A stretch of DNA of 64,000 nt, from the NCBI RefSeq assembly GCF_963259705.1, contig NC_081861.1, positions 104,649,726-104,713,725 of the forward strand, given 5' to 3'. Position 1 is the stretch's first letter. The number at the start of each line of letters is the position of its first letter. This document shows, piece by piece, positions 54,408-64,000 of the stretch. The notes under the pieces are model-generated. The model worked only from the letters and a program-made list of their open reading frames with translations. It made no database searches and was not told where the DNA came from. The stretch is from Myotis daubentonii (taxonomy: Eukaryota; Chordata; Mammalia; Chiroptera; Vespertilionidae). The position numbers and the translations under genes were made by a program.

Positions 54408-54475
54408 TTTCTTCTCTCTCTCTCTCCCTCCCTCCCTCCCTTTCTTTCTTTCGTTCTTTCTTCCTTTCATCTTAG
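54315..54475. repeat. (TTTC)n / pyrimidine microsatellite
   Basis: About 160 bases of TTTC with CTCTCC and CCCT variants, inside the old L1 ORF2 remnant. Confidence 0.96.
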
Positions 54476-55439
54476 GTGGGCCTGTAAAGCTGTGAACTTC
54501 CTTCTCTGGACTGCTTTCACTGTTTCTAATAGATTTAGAACTGTTGAGTTTTAATTTTCATTTTTTTCCAGGATGTGTTTTACTTATTCTTTTATTTCTT
54601 TGGTAACCCATTCATTGTTTAATAGCATGCTGTTTAGCCTTTTTGTGTTTGATTGTTTTTATTATAGTTTGTTTATAATTTCATGGCATTGTGATCTGAG
54701 ACGATGCTTGATATGATTTCAGTCTTGAACTTGAAGAGAAGTAATTTATGTGCTAACATTTGGTCTATCTTTGAAAATATCTCATGTGCACTTGAAAAGA
54801 ATGTATATTTTATAGCTTTGGGGTAAAATGTTCTAAAAATGTCAATTAATTCCATCTGATCCAGTGTGGTGTTTAGGTTTTCAGTTTCCATGTTGACTTT
54901 TTGTCTAGAAGATATATGCATTGATGTCAGTGAGGTGTTTTAATCCCCTACTATGACTGTATTGCTGTTGATCTCTTCCTTAAAATTCTCCAGAAGTTAT
55001 TTTACATATTTGGGTACTCCTCTATTGGGTGCATATAAGCTTACCAGAGATATATCCTCTTGTTGTATGGGTCCCTTTAGTATCATGAAGTAGCCTTTAT
55101 TAGTTGTTATTATAGCTTTCACTTCAAAATCTATTTTGTCAGATATGAGTATTGTTACCCAAGCTTTTTTAATTTCCATTTGTCTGGGAAATATTTTCTA
55201 TCCATTCATTTTCATTTTGTGTGAGACCTTTGTTCTGTGGTGGGTCTCTTGTAGAAATTATATATATTCATGTTTTCTTATCTATTCAGTTACCATATGT
55301 CTTTTGATTGGAGCATTTAAGCAATTTGCATTTAAGGTTATTATTTATAGGTATTTATTTGTTGCCTTTCTTATTCTTTATGCCCGTGTTCCCTTTTTCT
55401 CTATTTCTTCTTCTTACAATAGCCCCTTTAGCATTTCTT

Positions 55440-55634
55440 TCAGTGCTGGTTTGGTGATAATAAGCTCTTAGCCCTTTTTTTGTCTGTGAAGTTCTTTAAT
55501 TCACCTTCAATTTTGAATGATAGCCTTGCGGGATAGAGTAGTTTCAGATTCATTCCCTTGGTTTTCATAACTTTGTATAGTTCTTGCCACTCCTTTTTGG
55601 GCTGAAGTGTTTTTGTTGATAAATCAGGTGACAA
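55440..55634 (-). pseudogene. LINE-1 ORF1 C-terminal domain fragment
   Basis: A 64-residue open stretch with the ORF1p CTD pattern: LSTKTLQPKKEWQELYKVMK, then LLYPARLSFKIEGELKNFTD. In intact ORF1p this domain, with the RRM, binds RNA. The trimerising coiled coil and the RRM are not open here. It belongs to the old antisense L1. Confidence 0.8.
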
Positions 55635-56589
55635 TCTAATGGGAGCTCCCTTTTAGGTAACTTTCTGTCTCTCTCTTGCTTCCTTTAAGATTCTTTCTTT
55701 GTCCCTAATATTTGCCATTTTAATTATTATGTGCCTAGGTTTGGGTCTTTTGGAGTTCATCTTGATTGGGACTCTGTGTTTCTTGAACTTGCGTGACTTT
55801 TTCCTTCACCAGGTTAGGGAATTTTTCTGTCATTATTTGTTCATACAGGCTCTCTATTCCTTTCTCAGATTCTCCTCCTTCTGGTACCTCTATGATGTAA
55901 ATGTTATGTTTCATGTTATCTCAAAGCTTCCTTAGCCTTGCCTGCTTTAAAAATTTTTTTTTTCATTTGCTGCTCTGAATGGTTTTTTTTTTCTACTTTG
56001 TCTTTTAATTTATTGATTCAGTCCTCAGCTTCTTCTAGTTTACTGTTGAATCCTCCCAGCATCTTCTTTATTTCAGGTATGTCATTACTCATTTTCAATT
56101 CATTCTTACTTATTTTTCAACCTACCTTTTCATGTTGGTGTAATTCTCATTAAGTCCCTTGTAATACTCAGTAAGTTATTTGCAGTTCTCACTGAGTTTT
56201 TTGAGTACCCTTATTATAGTTACTGTAAATTCTTTATTTGACAAATTGCTTGCCTTCATTTGGTTTAGTTCCTTTCTTGGTGATTCCTCCTTTTCTGTAA
56301 TTTGGGGTTTATTTCTTTGTCCCCTTGATTTCATTCCTATGTATTAGATCAAACTGCTATGTCTCCCAAACTCTGTGGGTTGGTCTTATGTAATAGGTGT
56401 TTTATAGGACCCAGTGGTGCATTCTCTTACATCTCCTGAAACTGGTGCTCTAGGAAAGCCTCTTGTTTGTATTACTCAGGTTCTCCTGTTGTAGTTGGGT
56501 CTTGAATGTTATTGTCCCTTTTGTGGATGGAGTGTCCTCTCAGGCTGGCCGACTATGTGACTCACCTCTGTCCATGTCATGTGAGCTGT

Positions 56590-57235
56590 TGTGGAGGTGC
56601 TGATGGAACAAAACAAAATAAATCACAAGACATGAAACAAGAGGAACAAAACAAAAGCATACACAAGGCCCCTACAGCACCAATGAAAGCAACCACCAGA
56701 GAAGATAGAATTAAGAAAGAGAAAATAGAGCAAAAATGACAGAAAATAAATAAATAAATATGAGAAAACAAAACAAACCAACCAAAAAAGCGCAAACAAA
56801 AAAATAAAAGCGGGGGGGGGGGGGTAGATCCAGAACTGATAAAGAAAAATAAGAATAAAAATTTAAGGGAATAGAGGAAGGAAAATTGTTTAAAATAAAG
56901 GCAGAAGGAAAGAAAAGAAAAAAATTGAAAATGAGGAGAAAGCACATAGAGCTAAAATAAGAAAAGGATAAAATATGAGAAAGCAGGAGAAAGAGAAAAG
57001 AGAAAGAAAAGAAAAAAAATGATTAGTTAAAAAAGGAAAATATTGAATAGGAAAAAGGACGAGGAAAATTAGATATGTAAACAAAACAATAGAGACTAGA
57101 ATAATAACAAATAAAACACAGATAGGTAAAGAAGATAAATTAAAAAGGGAAAAATAAAGGAAAGAGGAACAAAGAAAAAAGAGAAGAAAAGAAAAAGAAA
57201 AGAGAGAAAAAAAGTGAAATTACTTTTGGTTCAGC
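56590..57235 (+). repeat. Purine-rich (A/G) low-complexity tract
   Basis: Roughly 640 bases are overwhelmingly A and G on the + strand ('gaaagaaaagaaaaaaattg', 'aaagagaagaaaagaaaaag'), including a run of about 14 G near 56,812-56,825. It lies where the old antisense L1 would have its 5' UTR. The - strand open frames here (FFLFSF-type) are compositional. Confidence 0.85.
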
Positions 57236-58059
57236 AGACTTTAGTGCCTCATGGGAGCTCCATTTAGATTTGCTTTTCTGATGACTGAGGCTGACTATTC
57301 TGTCTGCCAATTCTGGGCTTCCTGTGAGGTACTTAGGTGCTCGCCACTGTCAGAAATTGTCCTTTTGCTTTCAGCAACCAGCTTGAAGCTCCAAGTGATG
57401 TAGTGTTTGTGTCTATCTCCCTAAGATTTATCTACAAGTAGCAGGGGCCAATCTGCCCTCTAAAGTAGGTTTGTTAGTAGTATGGGGCCCAGGGCTGGTC
57501 AGCAAACTTTCCCTGGTTCCCTGGGCTCCGCCTCTGCCCACCTTGGCCTGCTAGCCAGCTGTCAATCTTAATCACTTAAAAGTCTGTTTCTGAAAGAACT
57601 TTAGGGAGGGGAGGTGCTGTTCATATTTTACGGAATGTGATGGATGTGTTTCCGTATCACAGAGCTACTACTCTGCAAGTGACCCAAAATATTACTCTGC
57701 CCTTGGCTGGGCAGAAATTCTAGTATGCAGTCCAGTGAGATTGGCTGGAAATAGGAAGTTTTTATTAGCTTTCTCATATGGGGACAGTAGCAGTCAGGTT
57801 CCCAGGATAGTGGGACATATGGCCCCTTCCCCAGTCCAGTCACTGAAGCTTTGAGACTATTCAAACCTGTAAGCTTGGCATCTGCTTTTGTTTCCTCTGA
57901 AAAGGTCCAAAAGCAGGCTGTGGCATACAAGACTCCTGAGGGTGGGGCGGGGCTGTATCACCTCGGGCGGGTTTTTTTTCTTTTCCTGCCCTGTGGCTAC
58001 TGAGAATGGTTAGATGGCCATTTCAGTTTGGAGGGTATGACCAAATGCAGGACTCCTTA

Positions 58060-58235
58060 TTTTCAATATTTTGAGGTAATTCTATTCTACTCTCCACAGT
58101 GACTGTACCAGCTTAACAATAACCCACAACCATCGGACCAACTACACAGTGACTGTACCAATCTGCATTCCCATCAACAGTGCTAGAAACCATAAAATCC
58201 TAGAAGGAACCATAGGCAGTAAAGGTTGCTTTTTA
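58060..58235. mobile_element. LINE-1 scraps, antisense then sense
   Basis: The stretch at 58,065-58,190 is antisense ORF2 CTD ('tctccacagtgactgtacca', 'gcattcccatcaacagtgc'), with a duplicated 'acagtgactgtacca'. The stretch at 58,190-58,230 is sense ORF2 ('aaaccataaaatcctagaag'). It may be another small inverted L1. Confidence 0.5.
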
Positions 58236-58529
58236 TGATTCCGTAAATATCCTAAATTTATCAGGAAGGCACTGCCACTTTAGTCTGAGTTCTGTCCCTT
58301 TGGCTTAGTTCTTTCTTGAAATGAGACCCGATCAAAGAGTTGGAGTGAAGGCAAACATTTTTGCTTAAGTTATTTCCAACAGTGTCAAGATGAGGATAAC
58401 TTCACCTTTTAAACACTGGAGAATATTCATCTCAGTTAACAATTCTAACATAAGAAAATTTTGTCTATTTTACAACTACCACTCAGCAAATTGTTTCACC
58501 AAAGTACATTTTTTTTCCTTTGGTCTATT

Positions 58530-59155
58530 TTATTTTTTAAATTGTTTTATTGCTTAAAGTATTACAAAGAGTATTACATATGTCTCCTTTTTTCCCCGCC
58601 CTTGACAATCCCCTGGCCTCCCCTAACCCCCAGTGTCTTATGTCCATTGGTTATGCTTATATACATGCATACAAGTCCTTTGGTTGATCTCTTACCCCCT
58701 CCTCCTGCCCCCCAACCCTCCCCGGCCTTCCTGCTGTAGTTTGACAGTCTGTTCTAGGCTGCTCTGCCTCTGTTTCTATTTTTGTTCATAAGTTTATAAT
58801 GGTCTTTATTATCCATAAATGAGTGAGATCATGTGGTATTTTTCCTTCATTGACTGGCTTATTTCACTTAGTATAATGCTCTCCAGTTCCATCCATGCTG
58901 TTGCAAATGGTAAGAATTCCTTCTTTTTTACAGCAGTGTAGTATTCCATCGTATAGATGTACCACAGTTTTCTAATCCATTCATCTACTTATGGGCACTT
59001 AGGCTGTTTCCAGATTTTAGCTATGGTGAATTGTGCTGCTATGAACATAGGGGTGAATATATCCTTTCTGATTGGTGTTTCTGTTTTCTTGGGATATATT
59101 CCTAGAGGTGGGATCACGGGGTCAAATGGGAGTTCCATTTTTAGTTTTTTGAACG
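58530..59155 (-). mobile_element. 5'-truncated LINE-1, antisense (3' UTR and ORF2 end)
   Basis: It runs from 'attgcttaaagtattacaaa' through the C-rich UTR ('gacaatcccctggcctcccc') and 'ctctccagttccatccatgc' to 'gggtcaaatgggagttccat'. Short ACATTTTTT direct repeats flank it (58,505 and 59,155). It is close in sequence to the L1 at 14,691 and 39,740. Confidence 0.88.
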
Positions 59156-59364
59156 ACATTTTTTCAATATTAAAATTGTAACAGTAAATATATATTTAAT
59201 AGTAGCAATGTGGAATCAGAAACTATTCTATCCAGTGTGATATTTGAAAATTAATTTAGAAGGAGGATGAGCATAATTATTTAATAGGTTAAAATATGGT
59301 ACATCACCTCCTTTAATTTCTCATGCAAGTAATTTGTCAGCTTTAGTTGTTAATAAGAACTATC

Positions 59365-59590
59365 ATTCATTGTGCAATTAAAATGTACCAGGCATAGTGC
59401 TAAGAACTTTACATGTATTGTACCATTTAATTCTTGTGGTAACTCAATGAATTCAGTACTCTTATTATGCCCATTTTGAAGAAGAGGAAATAGGCTCAAA
59501 GAGCTAACAATGTCAGAGAGTTAACAAAGCACCCCTGGTCTATCTGATTCTGGAGTCCATGATCCTAACCCTTATGCTATTTCTGACTAC
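59365..59590 (-). mobile_element. MIR SINE, antisense
   Basis: The reverse complement of MIR: 'ccaggcatagtgctaagaac', 'tacatgtattgtaccattta', 'ttattatgcccattttgaag', 'aggaaataggctcaaagagc', and 'ttctggagtccatgatccta'. Confidence 0.85.
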
Positions 59591-60584
59591 TGATTGATAT
59601 ATATTAATTACTCACTTGAATATGATTCTGAAACTGATTTAAAAGTCATTGCAAAATTGTTTTTCTGATGAACTTGGAAAATTATAAAAAGTACTTCTTA
59701 GTTAATTGGTCTGTTACATCAGAAACTGAAACATAAATTGTCTTATGTATCAATTAAATATTTTGAACTCAGAAGAGGCAGTAGTTGTGGTAAAACTTTT
59801 TCTACTTAAAAATGAGAGGTGTTAAAATTTGAATCTTCTGATCAATGTTGACAGGGCAATCAGGGGCAGTGGTAGTGATGTAGAGAATTACCCAGGTGAC
59901 AAGACAAAAACCTAGTGAGTTTTAATCGGAATACGTAGGAAATGTGACAAAATCCAGAATAAGGCCAATTCCACTAGACTTGGAATTTACCTGATTTTTA
60001 AAAAAGAGGTTGTTAAAAGGCAAATAAAAATATTGTGAGGAAAATGTGACTAAACATTTACTTATTCCTCAGTTACATTAAGACTTGGATTACATTTTGA
60101 AGTTGAACTCAAAGAATGATTTTTGACTGGTGAGTGTATCACCTTAGAAACTGTATGGTTATGATCAGGCTCTGCATAATAGGCTTAAGAAATGAGTATA
60201 TATCACTTGGAATTGAGTCTGGCTCCACTAGAAAGTTGACTTTGAGAACTAAAACTGCACATCACAGGGGATTCTTACGCTTCCCAAATGTTAGAGACTG
60301 TTTGGGAGATGTCCCACCAGCCACAGGGCATTGTATGTACCTTCAAAAGTCAGTGACTACATTTATATTTTATGAAAAGTGATGTACCAGGTGATGTCTT
60401 AAAACACAAAGCATCTAACACAATCTTATCTAAATAATTTATGTTTAGATTCCCAAGTTAATGTACTGTAAATCAATATCTAATTACTTTTTGAAAATCA
60501 CTAATTTATAGAAATGGATTTGATTTTTTCACTGTAAAATATGGTTGGACAGAGATATATTAGACTGGTACTTTTATGTTAATA
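59591..60584. other. Unassigned intron DNA
   Basis: No recognised repeat or exon. The open frame 60,134-60,382 has no visible domain and no flanking splice signals that I could match to SH3BGRL. Confidence 0.4.
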
Positions 60585-61044
60585 CTAGAGGCCCGGTGCA
60601 CAAAAAGTTGTGTACTCAGGGGGTCCCTCAGCCTGGCCTGTGCCCTCTCACAGTCTGGGACCCCTCGGGGGATGTTCAGCTGCTGGCTTAGGCCCGCTCC
60701 CTGAGGGATCGGGCCTAAGCTGGCAGTCAGACATCCCTCTGGCAGCCCGGGAGCCCTTGGGGGATGTCCACTTGCTAGCGGAGAGCAGGCCTAAGCTGCA
60801 GTCAGATATCCTTAGCGCTGCTGAGGAGGCGGGAGAGGCTCCTGCCACCACCACTGTGCTGGCAGCCATCAGCCTGGCTTGTGGCAGAACAGAGCTCTCC
60901 CTGTGGGAGCACACTGACCACCAGGGGGCAGCTCCTGCATTGAGCATGTGCTCTCTGGTAGTCAGTGTGTGTCATAGTGACCGGCGATTCCCAGTTGTTC
61001 TGCTGTTAGGGTCAATTTGCATATTACCCTTTTATTATATAGGA
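60585..61044 (-). mobile_element. HeliBat-type Helitron, first of a tandem pair
   Basis: On + it starts CTAGAGGCCCGGTGCAC, with hairpin gtgcacaaaaagttgtgta, and ends 'gcatattacccttttattat' then ATAGGA. The body shares 'gaccaccagggggcagctcc' with 18,882. It abuts the next Helitron at 61,045 with no spacer. Confidence 0.93.
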
Positions 61045-61694
61045 TAGAGGCCTGGTGCATGGGTGGGGGCCGGCTGGTTTGCCCTGTAGGGTGTCCAGGA
61101 TCAGAGTAGGGGTCCCGCTGGGGTGCTTGGCCAACCTGGGTGAGGGGCTGAGGGTGGTTTTCAGGCTGGCCACAACCCCTTCAGGGTGGGGGAGTCCCAC
61201 TGGGGTGCCTGGCCAGCCTGGGTGAGAGGCTGAGGGCTGTTTTCAGGCTGGCCACACCCCCTTCAGGGTGGGGTCCCCACTGGGGTGCCTGGTCAGCCTG
61301 GGTGAGGGGCTGGTGGCTGTTTGCAGGCTGGTCATGCCCCCCAGTGGGGACCCTCACCCCATGGGGGTTTGGTCAGCCTGGGTGAGGAGCTGATGGCCAT
61401 TTTCAGGCTGGCCACAGCCTTGGGCTGGAAGCAGGCAGATCTCTGGGATTTATTTATCTTCTATAATTGAAACTTTGTAGCCTTGAGTGGAGCTCAGGGC
61501 CTGCAGGGCAGGAGGGAAGCTTGGCTTCCTCCATTGCTGGGGACAACCCAAGCCTTCCGCTTGCTCCAGCTCCGTGGCTGCCACTATCTTAGTTGGGTTA
61601 ATTTGCATATTCACTCCTGATTGGCTGGTGGACATGGCTTGTGGGTGTAGCGGAGGTATGGTCAATTTGCATGTTTCTCTTTTATTAGATTAGA
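61045..61694 (-). mobile_element. HeliBat-type Helitron, second of the pair (A-type)
   Basis: It starts TAGAGGCCTGGTGCATGG (first C of CTAG lost or shared at the junction) and ends 'catgtttctcttttattaga' then TTAGA, so its - strand 5' end is TCTAATCTAATAAAAGAGAA. It contains about four units of roughly 80 bp ('ggtgcctggccagcctgggt'), against about two in the + strand relative at 24,931. The part 61,450-61,620 ('aactttgtagccttgagtgg') may be captured DNA of unknown origin. Confidence 0.9.
61105..61425. repeat. Tandem repeat of about 80-bp units inside the Helitron
   Basis: About four imperfect units, each containing 'ctggggtgc(c/t)tggccagcc', 'tgggtgaggggctgaggg' and 'ttttcaggctggccac'. Copy number differs from the relative at 25,290-25,450. 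Confidence 0.88.
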
Positions 61695-62208
61695 GATACA
61701 ACTAGGGAAACAGTGCATAAAAGTATTAAAAAAAAGGTGATAATGGTACAACTAGATACCATGTTGTGCAACAGCTCATTTTAAGAGATTCTGGGGAAGA
61801 AAAAACCCAAAATCTGAACCCTTGGGTTATCAAAAGTTAGATTACTCCAACAATTATAAGGAAAATTAGATTATCTCCCAGTGATTGAGATAATTATGAC
61901 CTAATTCTGTACGCCCCCCCTCTTGCAGCCATTCTATGTCCTTATAAGCTGTTTTGAAAATGTTTGAGGTTGGAATGGTGGACATACTTTGTTTTAGTAA
62001 AATGTCTAGCAATTTTCGTTTCATATGACTAGAGATGAGCACTTATTCTATGCAAAAGAATATGATAAAATGATAAAAGACATGTTATATATAATAGCAT
62101 TTAACTTTTCTTCTAAATATTTTCTTAATCTATGGATATTGTCTATTGTCTATTGTTTTCAAAAAGAAAACAGATTTTGAGGCCAAGTCAATGTTTTTAT
62201 GGTTAATG
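61695..62208. other. Unassigned intron DNA
   Basis: AT-rich spacer; no element ends or exon recognised. Confidence 0.4.
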
Positions 62209-62216
62209 TCCTAGCC

Positions 62217-62449
62217 CAGTGATGGCGAACCTTTTGAGCTCGATGTGTCAGCATTTTGAAAAACCCTAACAACTCTGGTGCCGTGTCGCATATAGAAATT
62301 TTTTTATATTTGCAACCATAGTAAAACAAAGACTTATATTTTTGATATTTATTTTATATATTTAAATGCCATTTAACAAAGAAAAATCAACCAAAAAAGT
62401 GAGTTCGCGTGTCACCTCTGACACGCGTGTCATAGGTTTGCCATCACTG
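62217..62449 (-). mobile_element. nhAT MITE (CAGTGATGGCGAACCT termini), copy 2
   Basis: The same element as 52,905 in reverse orientation. It starts CAGTGATGGCGAACCTTTTG and ends TAGGTTTGCCATCACTG, with the 'gacacgcgtgtc' palindrome near its right end. The 8-bp TSDs TCCTAGCC at 62,209-62,216 and 62,450-62,457 are perfect. Confidence 0.95.
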
Positions 62450-62457
62450 TCCTAGCC

Positions 62458-64000
62458 TTATTCCTCTTATATTAATGGGTCTGTCAAAATTGATGATACT
62501 TTGTAGAGATCTACTTTGGAATAGTACTACTTCAAAATTCAACAGAGATATCAACAACAACTTATCTACCTTCTCCATCAGACCATTAGCTTCTTACTGC
62601 CCATCATATGCTTATACATGGTAAGCTTCTAAATAATATTTGTGATATTAATGAATGTCATGTTTAAATTCAAGTGGAAATAAGTCATCCAAATAGAGAT
62701 GTGCAGTTGCTAATAGTAAATGTGTAACTAGAACTTGGGAAAGGTGGTGGCTGGAGACTACTCTTTGAGAGTCATTCACAAAGAGGTGCTTGAAACCAAA
62801 GGAAAGAATGAGCTCACTTGGAGGGAGTAATTATAAAGTGAGATGAAAAGATGGCTGAGAACAAGGACAGGACCCTAGTGAATGCTCACATTTAGGATGA
62901 TGTGAAAGGAAGCAGGTGGGTAAGAAAACAAGAGGATTCATTGAGACATCAGAGTAGTGTTCTTAATAGAAATGGGTAGGGAAGAGTTTTCAAGGAGGGT
63001 GAAGACCATTGTTTCTGGTGCTATACAGAAATAATAAAAACTGACTTCAAAAGGTCATTGAATCCAAAATAAGGAAATTATTAGTGACCTTTGAAATAGG
63101 AGTTTCAGTGAAATAAGAGGAAACAGCCTAATAGGAAAGAATTAAGAAATGCAGTATATAATGAGGGAGAGGTAAGCATATAGACTAATATTTGAGTAGC
63201 TAGCTGAAAGGAAAGGAGAAGTAAGGTATTTGAAAAGAAAATAAAATTATTCTAGAGCTATTAAAAAAGAACAACACTAAGTGAACTAGAATTTCGCCTC
63301 AAAAAAACCTATTTGTCAGTTTCCCCAGCCTATATTTATTAGAACATTGTTGATTTTTTTTTTAAATTTCAGTGTAGAATCAACTTTAAACTAACTCAAT
63401 GACTAGTGGCTGAAATATCCAAAAATTAATATTTTATAAATTATGACAGAAAGAGAAGATGAATATATATGATTAGAAAACAATGAAACCAAATGACCAT
63501 CTTTATGATTTATATCTGAAAATTTACAATGAATATTTCATCAAGGCAAATCCAAATTATTTTAGACAACATTGTCTTTAAAGTATAAGAGCCTTTGCTA
63601 ATTTTAGTTAGAAATAAAGTCTTATAAAGTCTGTGTTGACCATGTGGAAACACGTCTTTATTTTTAGTGGTAAATTTGTTAACCCTGTAAAGAGAATAAG
63701 CAGGAAAGTTGAATTTCTTATAGAAATTACGAAGTACAGCTGAACAATTTCTATTACCATACTTGCCAAATTTAAATAAAGACCAGTTTAACTCTTTAGA
63801 AACTATCGTTCTAACTTCATGCTATGAAATGGATTAATTTATTCATAAGAAAGTACGCCAATCTGTGTTTTTTTTTTTTAATTTAGTCTTTTCTATCTAG
63901 TTCCCCTCCTCCAATCCTATTCTGGTTTCCAGGGGGCTAGATAGAACAAGTATAGGATTGGCAGGTCAGTAGGCAGATAGCTCACTTAAGATTTCTGGAC
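62458..64000. other. Unassigned intron DNA to the window end
   Basis: No SH3BGRL exon 2, RNA gene or young transposon seen. About 62,860-63,110 ('gctgagaacaaggacaggac', 'tcaaaaggtcattgaatcca') resembles an old mammalian interspersed repeat I cannot name. Confidence 0.4.

Larger units (their letters stand above)
54195..57990 (-). mobile_element. Old LINE-1: endonuclease, ORF1 and 5' UTR, antisense
   Basis: The upstream part of an old L1. ORF2 endonuclease region lies at about 54,195-55,430 (on the - strand 55,179-54,997 reads ISDKIDFEVKAIITTNKGYF). The ORF1 C-terminus follows: 55,634-55,440 reads DLSTKTLQPKKEWQELYKVM and LLYPARLSFKIEGELKNFTD, the ORF1p CTD. ORF1 coiled-coil remnants reach about 56,150, then 5' UTR to about 57,990. 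With 50,715-51,820 it may be one element split by the younger L1. It contains a TTTC microsatellite and a long purine tract. Confidence 0.72.
44933..64000 (+). other. SH3BGRL: SH3BGRL intron 1 (5' part)
   Basis: Begins with the GTAAGAAG donor and extends beyond the window; I find no acceptor followed by SH3BGRL exon 2 codons (expected to start near IKKKQQDVLG). Content: about 4 kb of repeat-poor DNA next to exon 1, then MIRs, Ves SINEs, a large antisense L1 cluster, two nhAT MITEs and a tandem Helitron pair. The open reading frames in it are short or repeat-derived. Confidence 0.85.

Noticed and set aside
54285..54470. Lys/Arg-rich ORF (KERKKERK)
   Set aside because: Translation of the TTTC microsatellite on the - strand.
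56577..57084. Hydrophobic Phe/Leu-rich ORFs that look like membrane proteins
   Set aside because: They are the complement of the purine tract; the apparent membrane segments come from T/C-rich codons.

Overview
This window is mammalian nuclear DNA from a vesper bat (family Vespertilionidae or a close relative). The diagnosis rests on its repeats: about 15 Ves SINEs, at least nine HeliBat-type Helitron copies, a SPIN element, several young hAT and mariner MITEs, and many LINE-1 copies. This mix of recent DNA transposons is a known hallmark of vesper bats among mammals.

There is one host gene. Near 44.6-44.93 kb lie the promoter, 5' UTR and first coding exon of SH3BGRL on the + strand: 15 codons starting MVIRVYIASSSGSTA, followed by a GT donor. 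The first 44.5 kb is therefore upstream intergenic DNA and the last 19 kb is intron 1. SH3BGRL lies on human Xq21.1, so by synteny this is probably bat X chromosome, which fits the heavy LINE-1 load. The only other host-gene sequence is a dead RPL7A retrocopy at 29.8-30.6 kb.

Layout: 0-2 kb, nested LINE-1. 3.6-4.0 kb, a 5'-inverted LINE-1. 4.5-9.25 kb, an ancient MaLR provirus (LTR, internal region, LTR), its 5' LTR split by an L1 5'-UTR/ORF1 block that holds a SPIN, then by a Ves SINE that holds a MITE; its internal region holds a Helitron. 10.1-11.6 kb, an old L1 split by a hAT element that keeps the end of its transposase. 13.3 kb, MER5-like. 16.8-19.3 kb, an nhAT, a mariner MITE and a Helitron. 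19.3-20.8 kb, an L1 mosaic with a TTCC microsatellite. 22.0-24.3 kb, three Helitrons in tandem inside a mariner MITE. 24.5-27.2 kb, ancient L1 split by a tandem Helitron pair and a Ves. 28-31 kb, L2, MIR, nhAT, mariner and the RPL7A retrocopy. 30.9-32.7 kb, a young truncated L1. 33.1-34.4 kb, an old L1 holding a solo LTR. 34.7-39.5 kb, a HAL1 element split by two Helitrons and a 2.2-kb poly(A)-tailed composite insertion. 39.7-43.2 kb, nested antisense L1s. 44.6-44.9 kb, SH3BGRL promoter and exon 1. 45-64 kb, intron 1 with MIRs, Ves SINEs, an antisense L1 cluster at 50.7-59.2 kb, two copies of one nhAT MITE, and a second tandem Helitron pair.

I see no RNA genes, CRISPR arrays or intact transposon genes. 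Apart from the 45-base SH3BGRL exon, the open reading frames are transposon remnants or low-complexity translations. Family names come from recognition, not from a database search; boundaries are exact only where target-site duplications (TSDs) are quoted.
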